A stretch of 64,000 nucleotides of DNA, taken from the NCBI RefSeq assembly GCF_012027305.1, contig NZ_SNUF01000001.1:124001-188000 (forward strand), written 5' to 3'. Below are positions 24,453 to 33,485 of the stretch, one piece after another. Source of the stretch: Thermococcus sp. MAR1 (GTDB lineage: Archaea > Methanobacteriota_B > Thermococci > Thermococcales > Thermococcaceae). Each line of letters opens with the position of its first letter. Position 1 is the stretch's first letter. Position numbers and translations under genes: made by a program. The notes below the pieces were generated by a model. The model was not told where the DNA came from. It worked only from the letters and a program-made list of their open reading frames with translations, and did not search any database.

Positions 24453-25601
24453 TCAGAACCAACGCGGCTCCAGACCGGCCCAAATGCGCATCTTCTCGTG
24501 GGCGATGATGCGCGGTATGTTCGGCCTGTCCCTCGGTCCCGGGTTCTTCATGTAGAAGGCGTTGACCTCGTAGACGGTTCCGAAGGCCTTCTTCTCGACC
24601 GCTATCTTTCCGAGCCTTGCCAGATCAACGAGCAGGCCCGCTAAAGCTGGACTGTCGTTTATCCTGCCGGTAATGACCAGCTCATCGTGGGCACCGTTGA
24701 AGCTGACGTACTCGATGTGCATCGCTATGAACTTCTTGTCGCCGAGAGGCTCCAGGAATCCAGTGGGCTTGATGTAGTGCGGCGCGTCGTAGCCGAGGAG
24801 CTCCTTGACGACCGAGCTCTTGGTGAACTCCTTGCTCTTGTTCCTCTCCTTGTCGGTCAAAGCCAGGAAGTCGTTGTTTCCGCCGATGTTGAACTGGGCT
24901 ATGTCAAGCACATACCTGTTCCTCTGGGCTAGGTGGCTGAGTATATCAGCTGTGAGCGGGGTTGCGCCGGTGGCCCCGTCGTCGCCGAAGATTACCATGT
25001 TGCTCTCCTTGGCAAGCTCGACAAATGCTGGATCGTTGGCTATAAGCGTTGGAATCGCGTTGACGAAGGCAGCCCCGCCAACCTCCTTGGCGTACTGGGC
25101 TATCGCGTAGGCGTAAACCTGGGTCGCCGTAAGTCTCTCCCTGTTGTCCTCGGCGATGGCCTTCTCAAGCTCCTCCCTGCTTCCGAAGGGGACAAAAGCT
25201 TCGGTGGTGCAGACGTTGATGAAGACCTCTGCCTTGAGCTCCTTCCACTCGTTAACGAGGTGCTCGACTGCTTCCTTGAGAGTCATCTCGTCCTCAAGGC
25301 CGGTAGCTTCGATCGGAAGGTTCCTGAGGCTCCTCAGGTGGATCCCCTTTCTGATTGTGATGCCCTTGAGGCTCTCCGGGGCCTCTGGGTCGTAGGCTTT
25401 GACGACCTCGTGGAGGTCCCTTCCAACCTTGCTTTTATCAACGTCGTAGGAACCGACTATCTCAATCTCCCTGATTTTGATCGGGAGCTCATCGGCTAGG
25501 GGGACGCCGTACGGCTCCATCTTTCCGGCCTTTATCTTCTCCAGACCGCTCGCGAAGATGCTGGCAACGTAGCCCTGTCCGAGTACAACAACCCTGACCA
25601 T
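24453..25601 (-). CDS. Inositol-1-phosphate synthase (INO1/MIPS)
   Basis: 382 aa NAD-dependent enzyme converting glucose 6-phosphate to L-myo-inositol 1-phosphate. The Rossmann start V-R-V-V-V-L-G-Q-G-Y-V-A-S, the G-D-D-G-A-T-G-A-T-P-L catalytic region (about residues 213-223) and N-I-G-G-N-N-D-F-L are family marks. ATG 25601 has GGAGGTG as SD; an in-frame GTG at 25610 sits inside it. In Thermococcales the product feeds phosphatidylinositol lipids and di-myo-inositol phosphate, the heat-stress solute. The matching synthase lies at 30399-31682 in the same window. Confidence 0.95.
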   Translation of the reverse strand: MVRVVVLGQGYVASIFASGLEKIKAGKMEPYGVPLADELPIKIREIEIVGSYDVDKSKVGRDLHEVVKAYDPEAPESLKGITIRKGIHLRSLRNLPIEATGLEDEMTLKEAVEHLVNEWKELKAEVFINVCTTEAFVPFGSREELEKAIAEDNRERLTATQVYAYAIAQYAKEVGGAAFVNAIPTLIANDPAFVELAKESNMVIFGDDGATGATPLTADILSHLAQRNRYVLDIAQFNIGGNNDFLALTDKERNKSKEFTKSSVVKELLGYDAPHYIKPTGFLEPLGDKKFIAMHIEYVSFNGAHDELVITGRINDSPALAGLLVDLARLGKIAVEKKAFGTVYEVNAFYMKNPGPRDRPNIPRIIAHEKMRIWAGLEPRWF

Positions 25602-25623
25602 CTCCTCCACCTCCTTTGCTTGC

Positions 25624-25651
25624 GGTAAATTATTTTACAGCAGTTAAATAG
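25624..25651 (-). promoter_or_regulatory. Promoter region of the inositol-1-phosphate synthase gene
   Basis: The TATA-like CTATTTAA (25644-25651, minus strand) lies about 43 nt before the ATG. Just downstream, 25624-25637 holds the imperfect palindrome GTAAATTATTTTAC, well placed for a repressor over the start site. No regulator is identified. Confidence 0.45.
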
Positions 25652-25741
25652 TTTTTGGTTGAAAAACGGTTTTATGGATTTTTGAACATTCTCTCCGTAC
25701 TTGTTTGTCTGAATACCGCTCACAGAGCCCAGTCCAAAAAT

Positions 25742-25750
25742 TTTATAAAT
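25742..25750 (+). promoter_or_regulatory. TATA box of the first sugar-type ABC operon
   Basis: TTTATAAAT would give transcription from about 25775 and a leader of about 70 nt, long for this organism, which contains the hairpin described at 25798-25840. Confidence 0.55.
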
Positions 25751-25797
25751 AACAAAATCTGAATAAAAGATGGAATCAGTTCGCTTTCTAAAATAAG

Positions 25798-25848
25798 CCC
25801 TCCGAGCCTTTTTGGGCTCGCTTTTGAAAACTTCGGAGGGTGATGGCC
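25798..25848 (+). promoter_or_regulatory. Leader hairpin sequestering the ribosome binding site of the ABC solute-binding gene
   Basis: CCCTCCGA (25798-25805) is the perfect complement of TCGGAGGG (25833-25840), which contains the SD of the downstream gene. An inner stem CGAGCC (25803-25808) / GGCTCG (25815-25820) shares three bases with the first arm, so the two stems partly compete. This is the form of a translation-control switch. Confidence 0.55.
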
Positions 25849-27483
25849 ATGAGGGCCGCGGCGCTGTGGCTGATTGCACTGGTGATCTTAGGAGTAATCG
25901 CCAGCGGTTGCATAGGCGGCGAGGAAGCGAAGACTTCTCAGGCTGAGGTTCAGCTTACGGGAGACTTCACCAAGGACGTGGTGGAGATAGGAAAAATTCT
26001 GGAGCAGAACGGGGTTAAGGAGGTTAAGTTCTCGGCCTGGGGTTCCGGCGATCCGAACAGCGTAATGAGGGTTTACGGAATAGTTGAAGCCGCGAGGAGG
26101 ATAAACAAAATCTGGGCCGACAACGGGATCAACGTCAAAATCGTGGTAACCGAGACCCACTACGTTGCCTCCTTCCAGGATGCCTACAAGGAGTACCTCA
26201 GCAAGCAGCCCCTAGGGCAGGCCGGGGACTTCTTCGTGAACAGCTACGCCTTCCTGCCGACGCTGGCGGACGAAGGCTACATACTCGACATGACTGACTA
26301 CGCCAAAGCCTATCAGAGCGTTATCGACGACTTCTACCCGTCCCTGATTGAGGCCTCAAAGTACAACGGAAAACTCTACGGCCTTCCGCAGGACACCGAG
26401 GCAAGGCCGCTCTACATAAGGAATGACGTTGCTCAAAAGATAGGGTTCGACCTCAACGGTCTCGATGAGAAGGTTAAGAACGGCGAGTTCACCTGGAGTG
26501 ACGTCTACTATTGGGCCAAGAAGGCCAAGGACGAAGGTGCCGTCGAGTGGGGCCTCATCCACAGGAAAGGCTCCGCTCACCCCGATCTGATACAGTTCAT
26601 CTTCGCCTTCGGTGGAAAGCTCTACGACCCAAACACCGGAAAGCTCGTCGTTGACGTTCCTGCAGTCTACAAGTGGCTCTACGTTGAGTGGAAGTTCGCC
26701 CGCGATGGCCTTCTTCCGGAGGACATAATGAGCTGGGACTGGGCCAAGCAGATACACCCCACCATAGTCGAAGGCAGGACGCTCTTCGACATAGGCGGAA
26801 CATGGTACTGGACCGAGTGGCAGACCAAGCAGTACTACGCCAAGGGCGGAACGCCGAGGGGCCTGAAGCCTGAAGAGGTCAAAGCATGGTTCTACTACAC
26901 CCTCTTCCCTGCCGGAGAGAGGGGAGACAAGCCTGTAACCCTCAGCCAGCCCTTTGTCTGGATGATAAACTCCAAGGCGGGCCAGCTGAACCCGAAGTAC
27001 GACGAGCTCAAAGACGTTTACCACAAGCTCGCCTTCCTGATGCTCATAAAGGCCAGCGACCCGGACATAAACGCCATACACAGCGTCATCTCTGCCCACC
27101 TGCCCGTGAGAAAGGAGGCGGCCAAGCTTATCAAGGACGAGAAGTGGCTCAACGACCTCAAAGCGCTCAACCTCGACCTTAGCGACGAGGTGAAGAGCAA
27201 CATCAAAGACATAGTTGAAGCCACCGTCAACCCGATAAACGCCCAGTTCCTCGCTGATGTCAGCTACATGCTTGAATACACCCACCTCGCCCCGGCCCAC
27301 CCGAAGTACCCGGCCCTAGCGGATATCTTCAAGGATGCAGTTGACAAGGTTCTAAGGGGCGAGATGACCCCTGAGGAGGCCGTCAACTACATCATACAGA
27401 AGGTCAACGCTGATCCGGAGCTCAAAGACAGCGTCGAGGTGCAGGGGGAGATACCAAAGGACTGGAAGTTTCCCCAGGGCTGA
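25849..27483 (+). CDS. Sugar-type (CUT1) ABC transporter solute-binding lipoprotein
   Basis: 544 aa, well above the usual 400-450 aa for CUT1 binding proteins. The signal peptide ends in the lipobox I-A-S-G-C (Cys about residue 19), so it is membrane-anchored. The body has the type 1 extracellular solute-binding fold features (K-L-Y-G-L-P-Q-D-T-E and F-D-I-G-G-T-W-Y-W-T). ATG 25849 was chosen for its spacing from GGAGGGTGAT; in-frame starts at 25840 and 25843 lie in that SD. Two permeases and an ATPase follow. It is divergent from inositol-phosphate synthase. Confidence 0.9.
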   Translation: MRAAALWLIALVILGVIASGCIGGEEAKTSQAEVQLTGDFTKDVVEIGKILEQNGVKEVKFSAWGSGDPNSVMRVYGIVEAARRINKIWADNGINVKIVVTETHYVASFQDAYKEYLSKQPLGQAGDFFVNSYAFLPTLADEGYILDMTDYAKAYQSVIDDFYPSLIEASKYNGKLYGLPQDTEARPLYIRNDVAQKIGFDLNGLDEKVKNGEFTWSDVYYWAKKAKDEGAVEWGLIHRKGSAHPDLIQFIFAFGGKLYDPNTGKLVVDVPAVYKWLYVEWKFARDGLLPEDIMSWDWAKQIHPTIVEGRTLFDIGGTWYWTEWQTKQYYAKGGTPRGLKPEEVKAWFYYTLFPAGERGDKPVTLSQPFVWMINSKAGQLNPKYDELKDVYHKLAFLMLIKASDPDINAIHSVISAHLPVRKEAAKLIKDEKWLNDLKALNLDLSDEVKSNIKDIVEATVNPINAQFLADVSYMLEYTHLAPAHPKYPALADIFKDAVDKVLRGEMTPEEAVNYIIQKVNADPELKDSVEVQGEIPKDWKFPQG

Positions 27484-27492
27484 GGTGATTTC

Positions 27493-28431
27493 ATGAGGAA
27501 GGGAAAGCTCAGGGACCTTTCCTTCTTTCTTTCTCCAATGGTTCTGATGGTGTTTCTGTTCTATTTGATTCCCTTAGTTATGACCGTCTACATAAGCATG
27601 ACCAGGATGAGGAACTGGAACGTTGACAGGTACCTTACCGAGTTCGTCGGCCTCTACAACTACGAGAGGCTCTTCTACATGTTTCAGCACGACCCAACGT
27701 TTAAGGCCGTTATACTGACTACCGTTGTCTTCGTTGGAATAACGCTCATTATAAACGTTTTCGGTGGCCTTGCGCTGGCCCTTGCGACCTTCTTCATCGA
27801 TGAGAAGCCAGCATCTTCGTACAGGCTCCTCTGGCTCCTTCCCAGGATGTCGCCGATAGCGGTTTACAGCCTTGTCTGGTACTACTTCTTCCACGGGAGT
27901 GAAATCGGAACGCTGAATTCAATCCTAATGAGCCTCGGCATCATCTCGGAGCCTATCCCCTGGGGCCAGGTAACGCCCTGGGGGGCGTGGAGCGTTATAA
28001 TTTTCGTCAATGGCCTTGTTGGTGTGAGCTTTGGGATGATAGTCTTCACCTCGGCCCTGAATCAGATACCCAGAGAGCTCGTCATAGCCGCGAGGGTTGA
28101 TGGCGCATCTTCCTGGCAGATATCGAGGCGGATTCTGATTCCTATGATTAAATGGCACCTCCTATATGTGCTCACATGGCAGTTCCTCAGCCTGCTGACG
28201 ACCTATCCACACCTCTTCCTGCTCGTCCAGTGGGACCTCGTCAACAGGGACTATGGAACAACTTTGGCTCTCTACGTCTTCAACACGGCCTTCGGCAGGG
28301 GAGAGCAGGATCAGGGGCTGGCGGCTGCAGCAGCTGTCATACTCTCCATAATCGGAATCCTTGGTGGCTTCGTGACGCTCAAGGTCCTCAAGTTTGAAAA
28401 GATGATGAAAAAGCCCAGGGGGGACTTCTGA
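27493..28431 (+). CDS. Sugar-type ABC transporter permease (MalF/UgpA-like)
   Basis: 312 aa with about six helices. The EAA loop appears as E-L-V-I-A-A-R-V-D-G-A-S-S-W (about residue 196-209), followed by I-L-I-P-M-I. It starts nine nt after the binding protein with the SD GAGGTGATTTC, and its TGA overlaps the ATG of the second permease by one base. It forms the channel with the next gene product. Confidence 0.92.
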   Translation: MRKGKLRDLSFFLSPMVLMVFLFYLIPLVMTVYISMTRMRNWNVDRYLTEFVGLYNYERLFYMFQHDPTFKAVILTTVVFVGITLIINVFGGLALALATFFIDEKPASSYRLLWLLPRMSPIAVYSLVWYYFFHGSEIGTLNSILMSLGIISEPIPWGQVTPWGAWSVIIFVNGLVGVSFGMIVFTSALNQIPRELVIAARVDGASSWQISRRILIPMIKWHLLYVLTWQFLSLLTTYPHLFLLVQWDLVNRDYGTTLALYVFNTAFGRGEQDQGLAAAAAVILSIIGILGGFVTLKVLKFEKMMKKPRGDF

Positions 28432-29300
28432 TGAGGGACGTGGAAACGAGACCCAAGAGGTACGAACGGCTCATAATCCTCGCCCTTCTCCTTGCGAGCC
28501 TCCCGCTCATCCTGGGCTTTTCCCTGCTCGTCCTTTCGAGCCTCAGCACGGAAATGATCACCAACCTCGACCCCAGCTCCTTCCACCTGACGCTTGAGAA
28601 CTGGATAAACCTCTTCCAGGGGAGGATAGCCACTACCGGTGGAATAAGGGTCAACATATGGCGCATAACCCTCAACACACTCATAGTGGCCCTCGGCGTT
28701 GCCGGCGTCGTTACCGGGATAAGCACCCTAGCCGGCTACTCCCTCTCAAGGATAGACTTCCGCGGAAGGAAGACCATGATGGTCCTCCTCCTCGTCCTCC
28801 ACGCCTTCCCGGGCGTTGCCCTCATAGTAGGAGTTTACCTCCTCTACCGCCTCACGTTCCCCCAGAACTATGAGGTCGTCGGGCTCTACTCCTTCGCGTA
28901 CGTCATACTGGCGAGGGCCGCATTAGAGATACCCATGTCGATCTGGCTCATGAAGGGCTTCTTTGACACCATCCCCTGGGAGTTCGAGTGGTCGGGAATT
29001 ATAGACGGCGCCTCGCGGATAACCGTCTGGAGAAAGATAATGTTGCCCCTCATAAAGCCCGGAATTCTGGCGGTTGCCCTCTTCGCCTTCCTCGCCGGCT
29101 GGCAGGACATAATCTACGTGAGAACCTTCCTCGTCTATCCCACGCTCGCGACTTTCATAGAGGCCAACATAGAGGCAGAGTACTCCCACATGCCCCTGAT
29201 AGCCGCCGCCGGAACGTTCTACCTCCTCCCCACGATAATATTCTTCATCACTGCCCAGCAGCTCCTCCTCCAGGGCTACTCGGGTGGAATAAAGGGCTGA
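28431..29300 (+). CDS. Sugar-type ABC transporter permease (MalG/UgpE-like)
   Basis: 289 aa with six helices. The EAA-type loop is degenerate: E-F-E-W-S-G-I-I-D-G-A-S-R-I-T, where the E-A-A is replaced by E-W-S although the distal G-A-S and L-P-L-I-K-P-G are kept. The start overlaps the previous stop (TGATG). It pairs with the MalF-like permease. The ATPase gene follows directly. Confidence 0.92.
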   Translation: MRDVETRPKRYERLIILALLLASLPLILGFSLLVLSSLSTEMITNLDPSSFHLTLENWINLFQGRIATTGGIRVNIWRITLNTLIVALGVAGVVTGISTLAGYSLSRIDFRGRKTMMVLLLVLHAFPGVALIVGVYLLYRLTFPQNYEVVGLYSFAYVILARAALEIPMSIWLMKGFFDTIPWEFEWSGIIDGASRITVWRKIMLPLIKPGILAVALFAFLAGWQDIIYVRTFLVYPTLATFIEANIEAEYSHMPLIAAAGTFYLLPTIIFFITAQQLLLQGYSGGIKG

Positions 29301-29310
29301 GGTGGTTGAA

Positions 29311-30396
29311 GTGGTTAAGGTCACGCTGGAGGACATCACGAAGAGGTTCGGCGACTTTGAGGCCCTCAAGCGGGTAAGCCTTGAGATAGCCGACAAGGAG
29401 TTCATGGCGCTCCTCGGACCGAGTGGAAGTGGCAAGTCAACGCTCCTCTACACGATAGCAGGAATTTATCGGCCAACAAGCGGGAAGATATACTTCGACG
29501 GCAGGGACGTTACCGATGTTCCACCGAAGGACAGGAACGTCGGTCTGGTCTTTCAGAACTGGGCACTCTACCCCCACATGAAGGTCTTCGACAACATAGC
29601 CTTCCCTCTTGAGCTTAGAAAGGCACCGAAGGACGAGATAGCCAAAAAGGTCAGGGAAGTTGCGGAGATGCTCCGTATAGAGAACCTCCTCGAAAGATAT
29701 CCCTGGCAACTTTCAGGTGGGCAGCAGCAGAGGGTTGCCATAGCGAGGGCCCTGGTCAAAGAGCCGGACGTCCTCCTGCTCGACGAGCCGCTGAGCAACC
29801 TCGACGCGCTCCTGAGGCTTGAGGTAAGGGCCGAGCTCAAGAGGCTCCAGAAGGAGCTTGGTATCACAGCTGTTTACGTCACCCACGACCAGGCCGAGGC
29901 CTTGGCAATGGCCGACAGGATAGCCGTGATAAGGGAAGGGGTGATACTCCAAGTCGGAAGCCCAGACGACGTCTATTACAGACCGAAGTACCGCTTCGTC
30001 GGCGGCTTTCTTGGAAGCCCGCCCATGAACTTCGTCGAGGCAGAGATTGAAGACGGCCAGCTGAATGTCTATGGAAGCAGGATTCCGGTTCCGGCCCAGT
30101 ATCGGGGGCTGATTGAGAAACTCGGTGTCACGGAGGTTATTCTTGGCTTCAGGCCGCACGATGCGGAGGTCGTTAAGGAAAAAACTGAAGGACTCGCCGG
30201 AACGGTCTATTCCTTCGAGCCCCTTGGCAGGGAGCAGATAGTCACGGTCTCGGTCAACGGAGCCTTTGTCAAGGTTTTTGCCCCTGAGGGGGAGCACTTC
30301 AGCTTCGGCGAACCTGTAACGGTGAAACTCCGGGAGGAGAGGATAGTCCTCTTCGACAGGAAGACGGAGAAGGCCCTTGAGTTCCTTGAAGATTGA
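29311..30396 (+). CDS. Sugar-type ABC transporter ATPase (MalK/UgpC-like)
   Basis: 361 aa. It has Walker A GPSGSGKST, Q-loop Q-N-W-A-L, signature LSGGQQQRVAIARAL and Walker B LLLDEPLSNLDA. A C-terminal TOBE/OB regulatory domain (about residues 235-361) has the motif L-G-F-R-P-H-D-A. GTG 29311 gives M-V-K-V-T-L-E-D-I and has GAGGTG six nt upstream; an in-frame GTG at 29302 sits within that SD. It is the last gene of the operon and converges on the DIPP synthase gene. Confidence 0.93.
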   Translation: MVKVTLEDITKRFGDFEALKRVSLEIADKEFMALLGPSGSGKSTLLYTIAGIYRPTSGKIYFDGRDVTDVPPKDRNVGLVFQNWALYPHMKVFDNIAFPLELRKAPKDEIAKKVREVAEMLRIENLLERYPWQLSGGQQQRVAIARALVKEPDVLLLDEPLSNLDALLRLEVRAELKRLQKELGITAVYVTHDQAEALAMADRIAVIREGVILQVGSPDDVYYRPKYRFVGGFLGSPPMNFVEAEIEDGQLNVYGSRIPVPAQYRGLIEKLGVTEVILGFRPHDAEVVKEKTEGLAGTVYSFEPLGREQIVTVSVNGAFVKVFAPEGEHFSFGEPVTVKLREERIVLFDRKTEKALEFLED

Positions 30397-30398
30397 AC

Positions 30399-31682
30399 TC
30401 AAACCTTTGCCCTTTTTACCAGCCACGCCGTCATAACCACCCGCAGGTGCGTGAGCACGGCGAGTAGGAGGAAGAGTGCCTTAATCGAAGCCCCGACCGG
30501 ATACAGAAGGAAGAGCATGGTGGTGAAGATTCTCTCGTCCCTCTTGCCGGGGAGCTTTCTGAGGGCGGTAATCGAGCCGTAGGCGTCCTCACCGTAGGCG
30601 GCCTTGAACCTCTCGGTCGAGTAGCTCACCATCACCGAGCCGAGGAGTGCCAAGAGGGCGATTAGATACCAGAGAGACTCGGTAAGGGTCGAATAGGCCA
30701 GGAGGGCCAGAAACGTGCCGTCAACGTAGCGGTCGAGGATGGAGTCGATGTAGCCCCCGAACCTGCTCGTCATCATCTGGGCTCTCGCCAGCTCGCCGTC
30801 AACGCCGTCGAGGATTGAGCTAATCTGATACAGTATTCCCGCCAGCGGAAGGCTGACGAGCGTCAGAAAGGCCGAAATCACTCCGAGGGCAAATGTAATG
30901 AGGGTCATCTGGTTCGGGGTGACTTTCTCGGCGAGGAGGCAGCTTATCTCGGTTGAAACTTTCCTGTTGAGGTGCCTGCTGATGAACCCGTCGCCCGTTC
31001 CCTTCACCGCGGTCTTGACGAGCATCCTCTTGGCCATCTTAAGGTCAGAGGGCGTGTCAACATCAATCCAGGGGAGGCCGTCGAGGAAGGTAACTGGCAG
31101 TTCGGCCCTCTTAACAATCTCGCTTAAGGGGTAGTCTCCTCCTCTCTCCCTCTCCAGCGCATCTGTTATCTCGAATATTGTGTCATCGAGGACAAAGAAG
31201 CCCGTATCGACCGCGTCCCATCCCTCAAGCTTCTTCCCTATCTCCGTCACCCTGCCGTTTTCAACCTTGAGCTTCGTCGCCTCGCCCACGTCCGTCCATC
31301 TCGGTTTTCTATCGGCTATCAGGCCGCTTCCCCTAAGGGCTTCCCTGATGAATTCCTCACCGTAAACGTGGTCGCCCATCACCAGAACGAATCTTCCAGA
31401 GACGTGGTTTTTGACCAGGTGGAGGGAGTGCCCGTTGCCCTTTTCCGGCTCGGAGTTGATTACCAGCTCGGCGTTGAAGCCGTGCCTCTCCAAGAACTCA
31501 CGGTAAAGTCCTGCATAGCGTTCGTTGGTGACTATCACGAACCTCTCAACGCCGTTTTGTCCGAGGAGGGTAAGCGTCCGGTACAGGATCTCCCTCCGGG
31601 CGACTTTCAGGAGCCCCTTGGGCCTCTTCCCCATCCTCGTCCCCAGGCCTGCCACCAGAATTACCGCCGTTTTTGGCACCAT
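30399..31682 (-). CDS. Bifunctional inositol-1-phosphate cytidylyltransferase / DIPP synthase
   Basis: About 427 aa, two domains. The N-terminal domain (1-225) is a nucleotidyltransferase with V-A-G-L-G-T-R-M-G and R-P-K-G-L-L. The C-terminal domain is a CDP-alcohol phosphotransferase with D-G-E-L-A-R, then eight residues, G, three residues, D, three residues, D, and several membrane helices. The protein makes CDP-inositol and condenses it with inositol 1-phosphate to give phospho-di-myo-inositol phosphate, the precursor of the heat-stress solute DIP. ATG 31682 has AGGTGAT upstream; ATG 31688 is an alternative. A TATA-like TTTAAAAA at 31693-31700 is unusually close to the start. Confidence 0.93.
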   Translation of the reverse strand: MVPKTAVILVAGLGTRMGKRPKGLLKVARREILYRTLTLLGQNGVERFVIVTNERYAGLYREFLERHGFNAELVINSEPEKGNGHSLHLVKNHVSGRFVLVMGDHVYGEEFIREALRGSGLIADRKPRWTDVGEATKLKVENGRVTEIGKKLEGWDAVDTGFFVLDDTIFEITDALERERGGDYPLSEIVKRAELPVTFLDGLPWIDVDTPSDLKMAKRMLVKTAVKGTGDGFISRHLNRKVSTEISCLLAEKVTPNQMTLITFALGVISAFLTLVSLPLAGILYQISSILDGVDGELARAQMMTSRFGGYIDSILDRYVDGTFLALLAYSTLTESLWYLIALLALLGSVMVSYSTERFKAAYGEDAYGSITALRKLPGKRDERIFTTMLFLLYPVGASIKALFLLLAVLTHLRVVMTAWLVKRAKV

Positions 31683-31767
31683 TGGCATCACCTTTTTAAA
31701 GCCCCCGCCGAGCCTCTCTCAAGTGATGGTTATCCGACCAATGATTTGAAGCTTTCGGGTGAGAGAG

Positions 31768-32442
31768 ATGCGCGTTGCCGTGCTGTATTCGGGCGGGAAG
31801 GACTCTAACTACGCCCTCTACTGGGCGCTTAGGCAGGGATTTGAGGTCAGGTACCTCGTCTCGATGGTAAGCGAGAGCGACGAGAGCTACATGTACCACG
31901 TGCCGAACATCCACCTCACAGAGCTCCAGGCGAAGGCGATAGGAATTCCCCTCGTCAAGGGCTTCACCAGCGGCGAGAAGGAGAAGGAAGTTGAGGACAT
32001 GAAGGCCGTCCTTGAGGGGCTTAAGATAGACGGCGTCGTTGCCGGTGCCCTGGCCAGTGAGTACCAGAAGAAGCGCGTTGACAGGGTAGCAAAGGAGCTT
32101 GGCATAGAGAGCTTTGCCCCGGCCTGGCACCGCGACCCAATCGAGTATATGCGCGAGATAATCGGCATCTTTGATGTTGTCATGGTCGGCACGGCCGCCT
32201 ACGGCCTCGACGAGAGCTGGCTCGGAAGGAGGATTGACGAGAAAGCGTTGGAGGAACTTGTGAAGCTCCATGAGAAGTACAAAATTCACGTCGCCGGTGA
32301 GGGCGGTGAGTTCGAGACCTTTGTGAGAGATGCCCCCTTCTTCAGGGCGAGGATAGTCTTCGATGAGGTCGAGAAGAAGTGGAGCGAATGCAGCTATTCG
32401 GGCGTGCTTGAGGTGAGGAAGGCGCATTTGGAGCTAAAATGA
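31768..32442 (+). CDS. dph6: Diphthine--ammonia ligase (Dph6 family, DUF71)
   Basis: 224 aa. The PP-loop ATP pyrophosphatase motif S-G-G-K-D-S lies at residues 8-13. The family block [16 protein letters not shown] is near residue 177. Dph6 amidates diphthine on elongation factor 2 to give diphthamide. ATG 31768 follows GGGTGAGAG; a GTG at 31759 is inside the SD. It is divergent from the DIPP synthase gene. Confidence 0.9.
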   Translation: MRVAVLYSGGKDSNYALYWALRQGFEVRYLVSMVSESDESYMYHVPNIHLTELQAKAIGIPLVKGFTSGEKEKEVEDMKAVLEGLKIDGVVAGALASEYQKKRVDRVAKELGIESFAPAWHRDPIEYMREIIGIFDVVMVGTAAYGLDESWLGRRIDEKALEELVKLHEKYKIHVAGEGGEFETFVRDAPFFRARIVFDEVEKKWSECSYSGVLEVRKAHLELK

Positions 32443-32449
32443 TGGGAAG

Positions 32450-33460
32450 TTACTCGAACTTCCCACTTTTGACGTAGGTTACGTAGAACTTGGTTCCCTC
32501 GGGGACGTTTTTGATGTCAACGCTTATCCCATCCGGTTCCCCATTCTGAGTGAAGTGCAAAGTTATCAGGCCTTCGTATACCATCGGCACCGCCAGGACA
32601 TATGAGTTCCCATCTGGGTCATCCGAGGCCATGTTGAGGGCTAAACCGGTGAGAACCGGCGCAATCTCCATGCTGAAATAATATCCGGTCATCCCGTAGT
32701 GTTTCTCGCTCGTTCCGTAATCAAGATGGTAGTACTTTTCCACTCTGAGCTCTTGGGTTATTGAAATAACCTTCCCTCTCCAGACTTTTTCCTCTTTTAA
32801 GTCCTCAAAGGAGATGAATTCACCTTTTTCCGGGGAGTACTCCACTTCATAAATAACGGTCTCATGGGACAGCCCCAGATCAAATATCCCTGTGAGATAG
32901 TTGTAGAACTCTTTAACGTCCTCAACCTGTGGAACCTCTTCCCAGTTTCCAGCTCTCACGTGATACATCTTGTATCCGTTCTTAGTCGCTATTTCAAAAC
33001 CGTGTTCTCCGCTGAAGGAATATGGGTCTTGGTACCATGCTCCACCGGACTCTATAATTCCAATTGAGCTTATCCAACTGGCATCTATGTACAACGCACT
33101 AACGTCGATGTAGTTCTTTTCCGAGATGTAGCTCTCATCTGGCACTGCGAGGAGAAAGACTTCAGAGTCGTTGGCATATGTTATCACAGCCGCATGGGGA
33201 TACTCAATGTCTGGACTCACAATTACGTGCAAAACGTCGGCATGGAAGAGCATGGCGCCCGTTGGGACCGTTTCTTTGGGAGTTGTCTCCGAAGTTTCCG
33301 TTGAAGTAATCGATTGCACGGAACTTGAGGTTGCTACGGTCTCTTGCGGAGGATAAGAACCCTCGATTGAGCTATTCTCCAAGCCAGGCCCTATGTATCC
33401 GCGGGCCAATAACAATCCAGCTACAAGCAAAACTACCATTGCAAGTAGCATCTTTTTCAT
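32450..33460 (-). CDS. Secreted or membrane-anchored hypothetical protein
   Basis: 336 aa. A hydrophobic N-terminal signal or anchor (M-L-L-A-M-V-V-L-L-V-A-G-L-L-L-A) is followed by a Ser/Thr-rich linker (about residues 28-66) typical of glycosylated archaeal surface proteins. The rest is a soluble domain rich in Tyr and acidic residues. There is no lipobox Cys. SD GGGTGGTGACG precedes the ATG. It lies downstream of another large secreted protein in the same direction but behind a terminator-like hairpin. I do not recognise a family. Confidence 0.75.
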   Translation of the reverse strand: MKKMLLAMVVLLVAGLLLARGYIGPGLENSSIEGSYPPQETVATSSSVQSITSTETSETTPKETVPTGAMLFHADVLHVIVSPDIEYPHAAVITYANDSEVFLLAVPDESYISEKNYIDVSALYIDASWISSIGIIESGGAWYQDPYSFSGEHGFEIATKNGYKMYHVRAGNWEEVPQVEDVKEFYNYLTGIFDLGLSHETVIYEVEYSPEKGEFISFEDLKEEKVWRGKVISITQELRVEKYYHLDYGTSEKHYGMTGYYFSMEIAPVLTGLALNMASDDPDGNSYVLAVPMVYEGLITLHFTQNGEPDGISVDIKNVPEGTKFYVTYVKSGKFE

Positions 33461-33485
33461 AGATACGTCACCACCCTTCTACAGG

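Noticed and set aside
25611-25848. TrmBL1 glycolytic motif (TATCAC-N5-GTGATA) or the 17-bp dyad upstream of the first ABC operon
   Set aside because: Neither motif is present; regulation of this operon must differ from that of the 52-57 kb promoters.
25532-25879. Minus-strand frame of 115 codons across the divergent promoter region
   Set aside because: It overlaps the starts of both inositol-phosphate synthase and the binding protein gene and covers their promoters.
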